Source: CAYQJS01 sp964417895 (GTDB taxonomy: Bacteria; Chloroflexota; UBA6077; SHYK01). Taken from it: 64,000 bases of DNA. Location: the NCBI GenBank assembly GCA_964417895.1, contig CAYQJS010000009.1, forward strand, positions 61,900 to 125,899, given 5' to 3'. The translations under genes were made by a program, and so were the position numbers. Below the pieces are notes generated by a model. That model had not been told where the DNA came from and ran no database searches. It saw nothing but the letters and a program-made list of their open reading frames with translations. Below, piece by piece: positions 41,749 to 50,050 of the stretch; within the stretch, counting starts at the first letter, position 1; every line of letters starts with the position of its first letter.

Positions 41749-43383
41749 ATGAAAGGCGGGTCCGTCGTCGCCGAGGTACTCAAACGAGAGGGCGTCGAGT
41801 GCGTCTTCTGCTTTCCGCAGAACCCGCTCATCGACGCGATCGCCGACGCTGGCATACGCCCCATTGTGTGCCGACAGGAGCGCGTCGGGGTGAACATGGC
41901 CGATGGCTACAGCCGAATCAGCAACGGCCGTGGCCTGGGGGTCTTTGTCATGCAGTGGGGCCCCGGAGCCGAGAACTCCTACGCCGGGGTGGCGCAGGCC
42001 TTCGCGAACGGCGTTCCGATGCTGCTGCTGCCGGGCGCATCGGATCGGCGTCGACTGGACGTGCAGCCCAACTTCTGGGCGTCGCGCAATTTCGCGGGCG
42101 TCACCAAGTGGGCCGCCACTGTGCCCTCGGCCGACCGAATCCCGGACCTGATGCGGCGAGCGTTCTACGAGCTGCGCACTGGCCGGCCCGGCCCGGTGCT
42201 GCTGGAGGTCCCCCACGAGGTGGCGGCCGAAGAGGTGGCTGATTTCGACTATCGGCCAACGAAGGGCCGCAGGAGCATGGGCGACCCCCAGGACGTGCGC
42301 GATGCGGCGACGGCGCTTCTCGGCGCGCAGGCGCCGCTGATCCATGCCGGCCAGGGCGTCCTGTACTCAGACGCGACGGACGAGCTGGTGGAGCTGGCCG
42401 AGCTGCTTCAGACGCCCGTCATGACCACGCTGCCGGGCAAAAGTGCCTTCCCCGAAGACCACCCGCTGGCACTGGGCAGCGGCGGCTCGACGACGACCGG
42501 CGCCGTTGCCCACTTCGTCCGTAAGGCCGACGTCGTGTTCGGCATCGGCACCAGCTTCACGCGCACGTCGTTCGGCGTCACCATCCCGCCGGGAAAGGTA
42601 ATGATCCACGCGACCAACAACGAGTGGGACGTCAACAAGGACTACCGCGCCGATCACGCCATCCTGGGCGATGCCAAGCTGGTCCTCCGTCAGCTCATCG
42701 ACGAGGTGCGCAGCCAGATGGGGCCGAGCCAGCGCAACGGCGATCGCGTGGCGCAGGAGGTGCAGGACGTCAAGTCCGAGTGGCTGAGCGAGTGGATGCC
42801 CAAGCTCACCTCGGACGAGGTGCCGCTGACCCCCTATCGGGTCATCTGGGACCTGATGCACACCGTGGACAGGAGGAACGTCATCATCACCCACGACTCC
42901 GGCGGGCCGCGCAACCAGATCGTGCCGTTCTGGGAGGCTATCGTGCCGGGCAGCTACATCGGGTGGGGGAAGTCGACTCAGCTCGGGTATAGCCTCGGCG
43001 CCACGATGGGCGCGAAGCTGGCGGCGCCGGAAAAGGACTGCATGCACTTGATGGGCGACGCCGCCATCGGCATGGTGGGCATGGACATCGAGACCGCCGT
43101 CCGCGCGCGCATCCCGATCCTCACGATCGTGCTGAACAACGGGACCATGGCCGCGGAGATCCGTTCCACCGCCATCGCCTCGGAGCGCTACGACGTGCTG
43201 CGGCAGACGGGCGACTACAGCAAGGTTGCCAGCGCGCTCGGCGCCTGGTGCGAGCGCGTCACCCAGCCGGGTGACATCGTGCCGGCGATCAAGCTGGCGC
43301 TCGATGCCACGCGGGCTGGCAGCCCGGCTCTGCTCGAGTTCATGACGACGAATGAGACCGCGGTTTCGGCGCCATTCAGGTAG
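41749..43383 (+). CDS. ThDP-dependent acetolactate synthase/benzoylformate decarboxylase-like enzyme
   Basis: 544 residues from ATG 41749 behind a perfect GGAAGGAGGTGA; the longer frame to 41485 overlaps the divergent gene. It has the three-domain POX/AHAS pattern: catalytic Glu44 in VCRQERVGVNMADGYSR, GRPGPVLLEVPHEV, and the ThDP-Mg motif MGDAAIGMVGMDIETAV ending in LNNG near residue 465. Such enzymes decarboxylate a 2-oxo acid and may ligate the product; FAD binding is not obvious. It lies between the divergent large hydroxylase subunit and the two small hydroxylase subunits, so it likely acts in the same pathway. Confidence 0.9.
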   Translation: MKGGSVVAEVLKREGVECVFCFPQNPLIDAIADAGIRPIVCRQERVGVNMADGYSRISNGRGLGVFVMQWGPGAENSYAGVAQAFANGVPMLLLPGASDRRRLDVQPNFWASRNFAGVTKWAATVPSADRIPDLMRRAFYELRTGRPGPVLLEVPHEVAAEEVADFDYRPTKGRRSMGDPQDVRDAATALLGAQAPLIHAGQGVLYSDATDELVELAELLQTPVMTTLPGKSAFPEDHPLALGSGGSTTTGAVAHFVRKADVVFGIGTSFTRTSFGVTIPPGKVMIHATNNEWDVNKDYRADHAILGDAKLVLRQLIDEVRSQMGPSQRNGDRVAQEVQDVKSEWLSEWMPKLTSDEVPLTPYRVIWDLMHTVDRRNVIITHDSGGPRNQIVPFWEAIVPGSYIGWGKSTQLGYSLGATMGAKLAAPEKDCMHLMGDAAIGMVGMDIETAVRARIPILTIVLNNGTMAAEIRSTAIASERYDVLRQTGDYSKVASALGAWCERVTQPGDIVPAIKLALDATRAGSPALLEFMTTNETAVSAPFR

Positions 43384-43489
43384 GCGCCCGAGGAGGGATT
43401 AGAACCAGAGAGCCAGCGCTTCTTCTGCGGTTGCCGCATTCTCTTCGCTCGGCTAAGATTGCGCGCGCACCCGACCCCGGAGGGCTGTT

Positions 43490-43957
43490 ATGAGCGTACA
43501 CGTCAGGCTCCGCATCAACGGCGAGCCCCGCGAGCTCGACGTCCCAGAGCAGCGACTGCTGGTGGACGCGATCCGTTACGACATCGGCCTCACAGGCACC
43601 AAGCTCGGCTGCGGCGTCGGCGTCTGCGGCGCGTGCGCGGTGCTCCTGGACGGGAACATGGTCAGCTCCTGTCTCCTATTCACGGCGCTCGCTGACGGGG
43701 GCGACATCATGACCATCGAGGGTCTGGCGAAGGACGGTGAGCTGGCCCCCATCCAGAAGGGTTTCCTGCGCTACGGCGGGTTCCAATGCGGCATCTGCAC
43801 ACCGGGCCAGATCATAGCCGCGCACTCGCTGTTGCAGGAAAATCCCCATCCCACCGAAGCCGAGATCAAGGACTGGATGATGGGGAACCTGTGCCGCTGC
43901 ACCGGCTACTACAAGATCATCGAGTCCATCGAGCGCACCGCCGCCGGCGAAGTGTAG
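43490..43957 (+). CDS. Molybdenum hydroxylase 2Fe-2S subunit (CoxS/XdhC type)
   Basis: 155 residues, ATG 43490 with CGGAGGGC upstream. The plant-type ferredoxin cluster is in GCGVGVCGACAVLLDG with its fourth Cys in VSSCLLF. The second 2Fe-2S cluster is in FQCGICTPGQI and GNLCRCTGYYKI. The usual GCGEG reads GCGVG, a conservative oddity. It transfers electrons from the molybdopterin site to FAD. It is followed after 11 bp by the FAD subunit gene. Confidence 0.95.
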   Translation: MSVHVRLRINGEPRELDVPEQRLLVDAIRYDIGLTGTKLGCGVGVCGACAVLLDGNMVSSCLLFTALADGGDIMTIEGLAKDGELAPIQKGFLRYGGFQCGICTPGQIIAAHSLLQENPHPTEAEIKDWMMGNLCRCTGYYKIIESIERTAAGEV

Positions 43958-43968
43958 GGAGGTGCACG

Positions 43969-44820
43969 ATGTTGCCATTTGAGCTGCACGTCCCGACGAC
44001 TCTCGCCGAGGGCCTTGATCTGCTCGATCAGTTCGGCGATGACGCTCGGCCCATCGCCGGGGGGACGGCGCTGACACTGCTCATGCAGCAGCGGCTCGTG
44101 CTGCCCGGCCACCTGGTCAGCCTGGGACGCATCGCGGAGCTGAGCGGCATCGACGCGTCGGATGGAAGGCTGCGCATCGGCGCGGCGACGACCCACCGCA
44201 CCCTCGAGATGGACGCTGGCGCCCGCGCAGGCTGGCCCCTCCTCACGGAGACCTACCACCGAGTCGCGACGGTGCGGATCCGAAACGTCGCCACGGTGGG
44301 CGGCGGACTGGCGCACGCCGACCCGAACCAGGACCCGCCGGCCGCCCTCATCTGCCTGGATGCCACGGTGGCGGTCGCCTCCAAGCGCGGCCGCCGCGAG
44401 ATCCCCGTAGACGAGCTGTTCACCGGTTACTATGAGACCGCGCTCCAGCCGGGCGAGATCGTCACCCACGTGACCATTCCGCGCCCGCAGCGGCCGCCAC
44501 GCACCGCTTATCTCAAGTTCCTGCCCCGCACTGCCGACGATTACGCGACGGTGGCGGTGGGCGTCGCGCTGGACATGGAGGACGGCCGCTGCCGCGACGC
44601 GCGGGTCGCCCTGGTGGCCGCGGGGCCCACGCCTATCCGCGCACGAGCGGCCGAGGACGTGCTGCGGGGCAAGAGCGTCACACCCGAGCTGATGCGTGAG
44701 GCTGCCGCTACGGTTCCGCCGATCGTGGATCCCATCTCGGACCTTCGAGGGAGCGCCAACTACAAGCGTCGAATGGCGGAGGTCTTTGTCAGGCGGGCAC
44801 TGGAGGCAGCGCTGGCCTGA
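43969..44820 (+). CDS. Molybdenum hydroxylase FAD-binding subunit (CoxM/XdhB type)
   Basis: 283 residues from ATG 43969 with AGGGAGG upstream. FAD-binding lines of the family are present: RPIAGGTALTLLM (AGGT type) and RIRNVATVGGGLAHADPNQD. A C-terminal CO-dehydrogenase-flavoprotein domain ends RGSANYKRRMAEVFVRRAL. It passes electrons from the FeS subunit to an acceptor. With 43490 and 39198 it completes a three-subunit hydroxylase, although the large subunit is transcribed in the opposite direction. Confidence 0.95.
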   Translation: MLPFELHVPTTLAEGLDLLDQFGDDARPIAGGTALTLLMQQRLVLPGHLVSLGRIAELSGIDASDGRLRIGAATTHRTLEMDAGARAGWPLLTETYHRVATVRIRNVATVGGGLAHADPNQDPPAALICLDATVAVASKRGRREIPVDELFTGYYETALQPGEIVTHVTIPRPQRPPRTAYLKFLPRTADDYATVAVGVALDMEDGRCRDARVALVAAGPTPIRARAAEDVLRGKSVTPELMREAAATVPPIVDPISDLRGSANYKRRMAEVFVRRALEAALA

Positions 44821-44853
44821 GGGACGGAATCAGCTGGGCGTTCACGACCCGCC

Positions 44854-46020
44854 TCAAAAGCGCCCTGATGCGATTGCCGCGTCAAAGTCCTGGCTTGCCT
44901 GAACGCAATTGCCCGTCGGATTGGTGAGGCGCTCGCCAGGCCAGCCGCCGCTGGGGTCGTTATCCACGAACCAGCACAGGGCGTGGAAGCGAGGGCCCGC
45001 CGTCTGCAATTCCTGGAGCGCCTCGACGTACCACCCGCTCGGGTAGCTCTGGCTGCTCGGGTTGCCGGTGAGGGTATTAGTCTCTGTCACGAATACCGGC
45101 AGGTTCGGGGCGAAGCCGGCCGCGTCGATGATCGCGCACCAGTCGCGATAGACACGGAAGCCGCCTTGCGCGCCGCGCCCGCCGAAGGGGACGTCTGTGT
45201 GCGGCTCGTTCGCCGTGAATGACGGCGAACCGGGGAGTCCCGTGCGGCCGTACGCGTGAATGGCGAAGCCGTCAGGCCACCTTTGCGAAGCGGAGGCCGC
45301 GCCGAAGATCCGACGGCACGCGGCGTGGAAGTAGTTCAACCAGGGCTCATCGATGATCCACCGAGCGCCCGCGTCGCCGTCGCTCTCACCGCTCCAGGGG
45401 GCGATGGCGCCCACCAGCACCCACGCCGCGGGCTGGTGCGTCTTGATGAAGGCGTGAGCGTTGCCGACGTCGGCGGCATCCACGCCAAAGCCGTTGAACA
45501 TGCGGGCGTACCAATCCGGCGTGAGGCGCTCGCCGGCCGCCCGGTTCAGACGCTGGTTTTCGCTCGCGAGGTTGAATTCGTTTCCGATGATGTATCCGAA
45601 GACGTTCTCTCGGTAGGTGACGTCCTGGCAGATGCCTTCGAGAAAGCGGACGTATGCGGTTCGGCCCGCGTCGTCGCCCGGCGGGGGTAGCGATTGGCCC
45701 GGCGCATGGTCCACGCGAACGAGAACACGCAGTCCGAGGGCGCCGCGAGCCACGCCGGCGCGTCTGCCCACGGCGGCCCTGCCGTTCGGGTCGTTCGCCT
45801 GGTCGATTCCCGTCGCGAACAGCAGCTCGACGTTCCAGCCGCCGCTGGTCCCGCGGGTGCCCGCCAGGTTGTACCACTGAGCGCCGACGATGCTGCCCAG
45901 GGGAATGGGTGATACCTCCGGGGTTTGCGGCGCAGCGCGCCGATCCCGCCTGCGACGCGACTGCCCCAGGTTAACCGAATTGTAGAGGTCGCCGTGTCGG
46001 GGCGTGACCCTCGTGCTCAC
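44854..46020 (-). CDS. Glycoside-hydrolase-like TIM-barrel protein
   Basis: About 388 residues if GTG 46020 is used. The conserved domain begins only near 45905 (PLGSIVGAQWYNLAG), and the frame upstream overlaps the divergent MFS gene beyond 46081, so the start is uncertain. Features of a clan GH-A-like barrel: GYIIGNEFNLASENQ with the putative acid Glu after strand 4, FAIHAYGRTGLPG, and PVFVTETNTLTGN with the putative nucleophile Glu. The C-terminal HALCWFVDNDPSGGWPG fits strand 8. No signal peptide is visible with the chosen start. The substrate is unknown and the family is not certain. Confidence 0.65.
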   Translation of the reverse strand: MSTRVTPRHGDLYNSVNLGQSRRRRDRRAAPQTPEVSPIPLGSIVGAQWYNLAGTRGTSGGWNVELLFATGIDQANDPNGRAAVGRRAGVARGALGLRVLVRVDHAPGQSLPPPGDDAGRTAYVRFLEGICQDVTYRENVFGYIIGNEFNLASENQRLNRAAGERLTPDWYARMFNGFGVDAADVGNAHAFIKTHQPAAWVLVGAIAPWSGESDGDAGARWIIDEPWLNYFHAACRRIFGAASASQRWPDGFAIHAYGRTGLPGSPSFTANEPHTDVPFGGRGAQGGFRVYRDWCAIIDAAGFAPNLPVFVTETNTLTGNPSSQSYPSGWYVEALQELQTAGPRFHALCWFVDNDPSGGWPGERLTNPTGNCVQASQDFDAAIASGRF

Positions 46021-46080
46021 GCACGTTGCTGCGTACCTGCTACCATCCGGCACCTCGATCCGGTGCCTCCTAGGAGAGCG

Positions 46081-47355
46081 ATGAGCTCGCCTGAGCCACA
46101 AGAAAGTACCCGGCTCCTCTCCAGGCAGACCTTCCTCTCGCTCTACCTGCCGGCGATGATTCTCGCCCTCGGCACCGGCATCGCCTTGCCGGCCCTACCG
46201 GTATATGCCAGGTCGTTCGACGTAAGCCTTGGCGTCGCCTCGCTCGCTCTCGCCGCCTCTGGAGCCGGCGGCCTGGCGGCGGGGCTGCCAACTGGTTTTC
46301 TCCTGGACCGGATCGGCCGCCGCCGAGTCATTCTGGCCGGCCCGATTCTCACAGCCGCCACCTCCTTCCTCGTCGCGGGCGCCCAGTCCTTCCCCGAGCT
46401 ACTCGCCTATCGCTTCGTCGGCGGGGTCGCAATGCAGATGTGGATGCTGGGGAGGCTGGCCATCATCGCGGATACCGGTAGCGCAGGCCAGCGCGGCCGC
46501 CAGATCACTGGCATGCACGCCATGGATAGCGCTGGCCGCATCGCCGGGCCCCTGGTGGGGGGGCTCATAGCTACCGCCTGGAACGTGCGGGTGCCCTTCT
46601 TCGTCCATGGCGTGCTGTGCCTCATCGCGGTAGTGCCCAGCTTCCTGCTCGTCAAAGAGACAACGCCTGTCGGCGAGAGAGGCACCGGAGCACGGAGCGG
46701 CCACCCGGAAGAAGGAGCGCTGCCGAGCTGGCGCGCCTGGTTACTCGCGGCGCCCGTGACGACGTTCTTCGTGGCCCAGTTCCTCGGCGCCGTGGCGAGA
46801 GGCGTTCTCCAGGATGGCACGCTGAACTTCTACGCGGTCTATACGTACGGCGTCGACGCCGCGACGATCGGCGTCCTCGGCACGGTGGCCATAACGATGA
46901 GTATCCCCATCATGGTCGGGGCTGGCGCGGTGATGGACCACTTCGGCCGCAAGGCTATCATCGTGCCCGGCTTCAGCTTGCTCGCTCTGGCCCTGGGAGT
47001 CATGGCGCTTACGGCCTACAACCACTGGCCCTTCACTGCCTACGTCGCCGCGTTTCTCCTCGTCATCGCCACCAACACCATCACCACCGGAAACATGCAG
47101 ATCCTGGCGTCGGACATAGCGCCCTCTCACGCCCGAGGCCGGTTCTTTGGCCTCACGCAGACTAACGTGCAGATCGGCCACGTCCTGAGCCCCCTGTCGT
47201 TCGCCTTCCTGGTGGAGCGGGCCGACGCCAGCGCCGGGTTCGTGTTCTTCGCTCTGCTCTCGTTGTCCGTCGCCGTAACGATCGGGACCCTGATGCGCGA
47301 CCCCATCCGCGAGCAGCGAGCGAAGGAGCGGGCGGCAGCTCAGGTGGGTCAATGA
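46081..47355 (+). CDS. Major facilitator superfamily transporter
   Basis: 424 residues from ATG 46081 with TAGGAGAG upstream. Twelve membrane spans are expected. The loop 2-3 signature is FLLDRIGRRRVILAGPIL (DRxGRR), and a related VMDHFGRKAIIVPG stands between TM8 and TM9. A drug/metabolite or organic acid transporter is likely; the direction is unknown. It is followed after 88 bp by a class II aldolase gene on the same strand and may move that pathway's substrate. Confidence 0.9.
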   Translation: MSSPEPQESTRLLSRQTFLSLYLPAMILALGTGIALPALPVYARSFDVSLGVASLALAASGAGGLAAGLPTGFLLDRIGRRRVILAGPILTAATSFLVAGAQSFPELLAYRFVGGVAMQMWMLGRLAIIADTGSAGQRGRQITGMHAMDSAGRIAGPLVGGLIATAWNVRVPFFVHGVLCLIAVVPSFLLVKETTPVGERGTGARSGHPEEGALPSWRAWLLAAPVTTFFVAQFLGAVARGVLQDGTLNFYAVYTYGVDAATIGVLGTVAITMSIPIMVGAGAVMDHFGRKAIIVPGFSLLALALGVMALTAYNHWPFTAYVAAFLLVIATNTITTGNMQILASDIAPSHARGRFFGLTQTNVQIGHVLSPLSFAFLVERADASAGFVFFALLSLSVAVTIGTLMRDPIREQRAKERAAAQVGQ

Positions 47356-47443
47356 TGGTTGACCCGCGCATCCGCGCCGCGGTACCTTGCGCCAGCGTTT
47401 ATTGTGAACAATCCAGGAATCGGAGTAAGAGAGGAGAATTCTG

Positions 47444-48217
47444 ATGGGTACAGATCTGCCTGACGTCAAGTATCAGGTGGCCGTGGCGAATCGCGTGCTT
47501 GCCGAGTTGGGGCTCGCGACGGGCGCGATGGCGTCGCTCGGGCATGCGAGCCTGCGGGTGCCCTCGCAGCCGGACACGTTCGTGGTGAAGGGCCGGGGGT
47601 ACGAGATTGACGCCCTCGCGGCGATGCGCCCCGAGGACATGGTGGTCTGCGACCTGGAGGGCTACAAGGTCGATGGACCGCCAGGATCGACCCAGTGCCG
47701 CGAGGTCAAGATGCACTCATGCATCTACAAGATCCGCCCCGACGTCCAGTCGGTAGTGCACGTCCATCCTCGCTACGTCGTCGTGATGAGCGTCCTGCAG
47801 GCGACTCTGGTGCCCATGTGCCAGGAGGGAATCCAGATCGTGCGCAAGCCCCTGCCGGTCTATCCGCACGTGAAGACAGTCATCACCGACGAAGAGGGTA
47901 TGGATGTCGCACGGCTCCTGGGCAGCAACCGGGCGATTCTCCTCCAGGGGCATGGCGCGAGCACGGTGGGCAGCACCCTGGAGCAATCCGTGATGACGAT
48001 GCTCCAGCTAGAAGAGCAGGCGAAGATGAACTGGTACGCCTACTGCGCCGCTGGCCCGGACCACCCGCGGATTCCCGACGAGCTGATCGACGAAATGACC
48101 AACCGTGCCCGCGTCGAGGATCTGCCACACTTCAAAGCAGCGATGTCGGAGCAGACGGGACGCCTGGAGGGCGGCGTGTGGGACTACTACACCTGGAAGG
48201 TGTCCCGCGACCTGTAG
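47444..48217 (+). CDS. Class II aldolase/adducin family protein
   Basis: 257 residues, ATG 47444 with GAGGAGA upstream. The zinc site lines are VVHVHPRYVVVM (two His) and LLQGHGASTVG (third His), with the acidic residue in CQEGIQIV. Relatives are fuculose- or ribulose-phosphate aldolases/epimerases and decarboxylases such as those acting on hydroxylated aromatic acids. Which reaction it performs cannot be told. The C-terminal FKAAMSEQTGRLEGGVWDYY is typical of the decarboxylase-like branch (inference). Confidence 0.88.
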   Translation: MGTDLPDVKYQVAVANRVLAELGLATGAMASLGHASLRVPSQPDTFVVKGRGYEIDALAAMRPEDMVVCDLEGYKVDGPPGSTQCREVKMHSCIYKIRPDVQSVVHVHPRYVVVMSVLQATLVPMCQEGIQIVRKPLPVYPHVKTVITDEEGMDVARLLGSNRAILLQGHGASTVGSTLEQSVMTMLQLEEQAKMNWYAYCAAGPDHPRIPDELIDEMTNRARVEDLPHFKAAMSEQTGRLEGGVWDYYTWKVSRDL

Positions 48218-48382
48218 CCTTTCCCTTCGCCTGCGCCGGGGGAATGGAAACCGCCCGCGCCCTCGCGGTCATGAAGGGGCCCTCACCCGGCAGCTAGGAG
48301 CGACCGCCGCGGCCTGACCCCGGCGGCGGGGTCGATGCTCGCTAGATCACGCGCAAATTCGTGACCTTGCGGCGGCGGGTGC

Positions 48383-48475
48383 GTCACCCTCTCCCTCGCC
48401 CTCCCCCGTCGAGGGGGAGGGAAGACTGCCTCCCCCCTTGCCCTTGCGTTGGGAGGGTTAGGGTGGGGGGTGACG
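48383..48475. repeat. Two intergenic GC palindromes
   Basis: CCCTCTCCCTCGCC/GTCGAGGGGGAGGG and CCTCCCCCCTTG/GGGAGGGTTAGGG sit back to back in the 48218-48495 gap between convergent genes. No gene is seen in that gap. Confidence 0.75.
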
Positions 48476-48495
48476 ACTTCGGCGACGTTCTGCGC

Positions 48496-49341
48496 TTAGC
48501 CTGCACTCGGCCGAGGGGTCGCCGCGACCGGCGTGGCGTCCCGATTGACGAGCGTGCGGCGGAACTGGGGGTGGAACAGGTTCCGCACCTCGTGTTCCAG
48601 CTCGCACAGCAGCTCGCCACTCTCCGGATCCACGATGTTCTTGAAGCGAAACTGGTTGTTGCGGATGTCCTCGGCGATGAGCCCATGGTCTTTCATGTAT
48701 GTGTAGGGCCCGGAGAAGTTCGAGACGTACACCGCCACGTGGTAGCCATCCCATGGTGGCACGTCGGCGCTCTCACGGAAGATCAGCTCCTGGTTGCGCC
48801 CGACCTTGACGTGGGTTGCAGTCGACCCGTTGGTCTCCACCGTAGCCGGCATCCGTAGCACCTGCTCGTAGAAGCGAGCGATGCCTGCGGCCGTGCCCGG
48901 CTTGACTAGCTGCTCGATGTAAGGCATGCCCAGCGTGATGTTGCCGAAGCCCGCGCTTGGCGCGTAGCAGCGGATGCTATTGCCCCAGGGGCAGGTGACG
49001 TCCACGTGGTCGCCCGCCCTGGACCATGCGAACTTGGTGTCGGCGAGACGTCCCTTGATCGCCTCGAGGCGCTGCTCCAGCTCGTCGAGATCGGGCACCA
49101 CCATCCCCACGTGCCCCGCGAGGACCTGGGCGCCTCGTGTTGGCAGGTGGAACTGGGACTCCCCCACATTGACGTGCATGTTGTCGACGCCCACCGTGTT
49201 GTACGGGTCGCGCGTGAGGCCCAGGCCGACGACGTAGAACAGCGTCGCCGTGAGCTGGTCCGGCACGCAGATGTTGAGGTGCTCCATCAGGACAGAGTTG
49301 CCGACATCCAGGGCCGTGATCTCTTCGGTTGCCGCTGCCAT
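48496..49341 (-). CDS. VOC-superfamily (glyoxalase/extradiol dioxygenase-like) protein
   Basis: 281 residues from ATG 49341 with AAGGAGA 8 nt upstream. Two vicinal-oxygen-chelate modules are visible. The first runs from MEHLNICVPDQLTATLFYV to FAWSRAGDHVDVTCPWGN. The second runs from LGMPYIEQLVKPGTAAGIAR through YHVAVYVSNFSGPY to VDPESGELLCELEHEV. Candidate metal ligands are a His in the first strand and a Glu near ELEHE. Such proteins are dioxygenases, isomerases or lyases. Position beside an Lrp regulator and near the hydroxylase genes suggests catabolism. Confidence 0.8.
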   Translation of the reverse strand: MAAATEEITALDVGNSVLMEHLNICVPDQLTATLFYVVGLGLTRDPYNTVGVDNMHVNVGESQFHLPTRGAQVLAGHVGMVVPDLDELEQRLEAIKGRLADTKFAWSRAGDHVDVTCPWGNSIRCYAPSAGFGNITLGMPYIEQLVKPGTAAGIARFYEQVLRMPATVETNGSTATHVKVGRNQELIFRESADVPPWDGYHVAVYVSNFSGPYTYMKDHGLIAEDIRNNQFRFKNIVDPESGELLCELEHEVRNLFHPQFRRTLVNRDATPVAATPRPSAG

Positions 49342-49404
49342 CGTAGTTCTCCTTGAAGGAAGGTGATCCATTCTATTCCTTCCCGCAAGATCGTGCGTCG
49401 GCGT

Positions 49405-49911
49405 TCAGTCCGCGCCGCTGGGGGCGAATCTTCCGTAGGTCTCCGCTTCACGGGGGAGTAGCGGGGCCGGCGGCCTCGCTGTCGACAGCGCGACGAAACT
49501 TCTGGTTCTGCCGAACTCCCCCAGTTGGTCGAGGGCCGCCCCCAGCGCTTCCATCGACGGGACCGCCAGCTTCATCAAATACGCGTCCTCGCCCGTGATC
49601 CTGTAGCACTCGACGACCGCATCGATCTTCTCCACGGACTTCTCCAACGCCCCGGCAGGCCGCCCGGCGTAGGGCAGGGCCAGGGTTGCGAACGCGATGA
49701 TGGCCAGGCCTACACGCTCCGGGACGACATCCGCCCTGTAGCCGCGGATGACCCCTCGCTCCTCGAGCCGCCGCACGCGATCCGCCACCGCGGGGCCGCT
49801 CAGCCCTACCTCCGCCCCGAGCTTGCGCATTGTGATGCGCCCATCGCTCTGGAGAAGCGAAAGAATGTGGACGTCGACCGAGTCGAGCTGAAGCTGCTCT
49901 GCAACCTTCAT
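49405..49911 (-). CDS. Lrp/AsnC family transcriptional regulator
   Basis: 168 residues from ATG 49911. N-terminal winged HTH: LDSVDVHILSLLQSDGRITM, then GLSGPAVADRVRRLEERGVI. The C-terminal RAM domain (IIAFATLALPY, VECYRITGEDAYLMKLAV) binds an amino acid or other small ligand. It is divergent from the citrate synthase-like gene across an AT-rich 139-bp gap that probably holds its operator. It may also control the VOC gene downstream. Confidence 0.93.
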   Translation of the reverse strand: MKVAEQLQLDSVDVHILSLLQSDGRITMRKLGAEVGLSGPAVADRVRRLEERGVIRGYRADVVPERVGLAIIAFATLALPYAGRPAGALEKSVEKIDAVVECYRITGEDAYLMKLAVPSMEALGAALDQLGEFGRTRSFVALSTARPPAPLLPREAETYGRFAPSGAD

Positions 49912-49947
49912 TTAGCACTCACTATGGCGGTTTTACAAAAGAATCAT

Positions 49948-49976
49948 TTGAGTTATAGCCGATACTCCTCGATAAC
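49948..49976 (+). promoter_or_regulatory. Sigma-70-like promoter for the citrate synthase-like gene
   Basis: TTGAGT (49948-49953), 17-nt spacer, GATAAC (49971-49976), inside the only AT-rich patch of the region. Lrp-type regulation from the divergent gene is plausible. Confidence 0.45.
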
Positions 49977-50005
49977 ATTTAGCTGAGTACCAAGTTCGCG
50001 GCGGT

Positions 50006-50035
50006 ACGATAGAGCCACAGACGATAGAGCCACAG
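50006..50035. repeat. Tandem 15-bp duplication in the citrate synthase leader
   Basis: ACGATAGAGCCACAG occurs twice head to tail just before the GAGGGAGG ribosome site of gene 50051. It is perhaps a slippage product or a repeated protein-binding site. Confidence 0.9.
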
Positions 50036-50050
50036 ATGAGGGAGGCCCTG

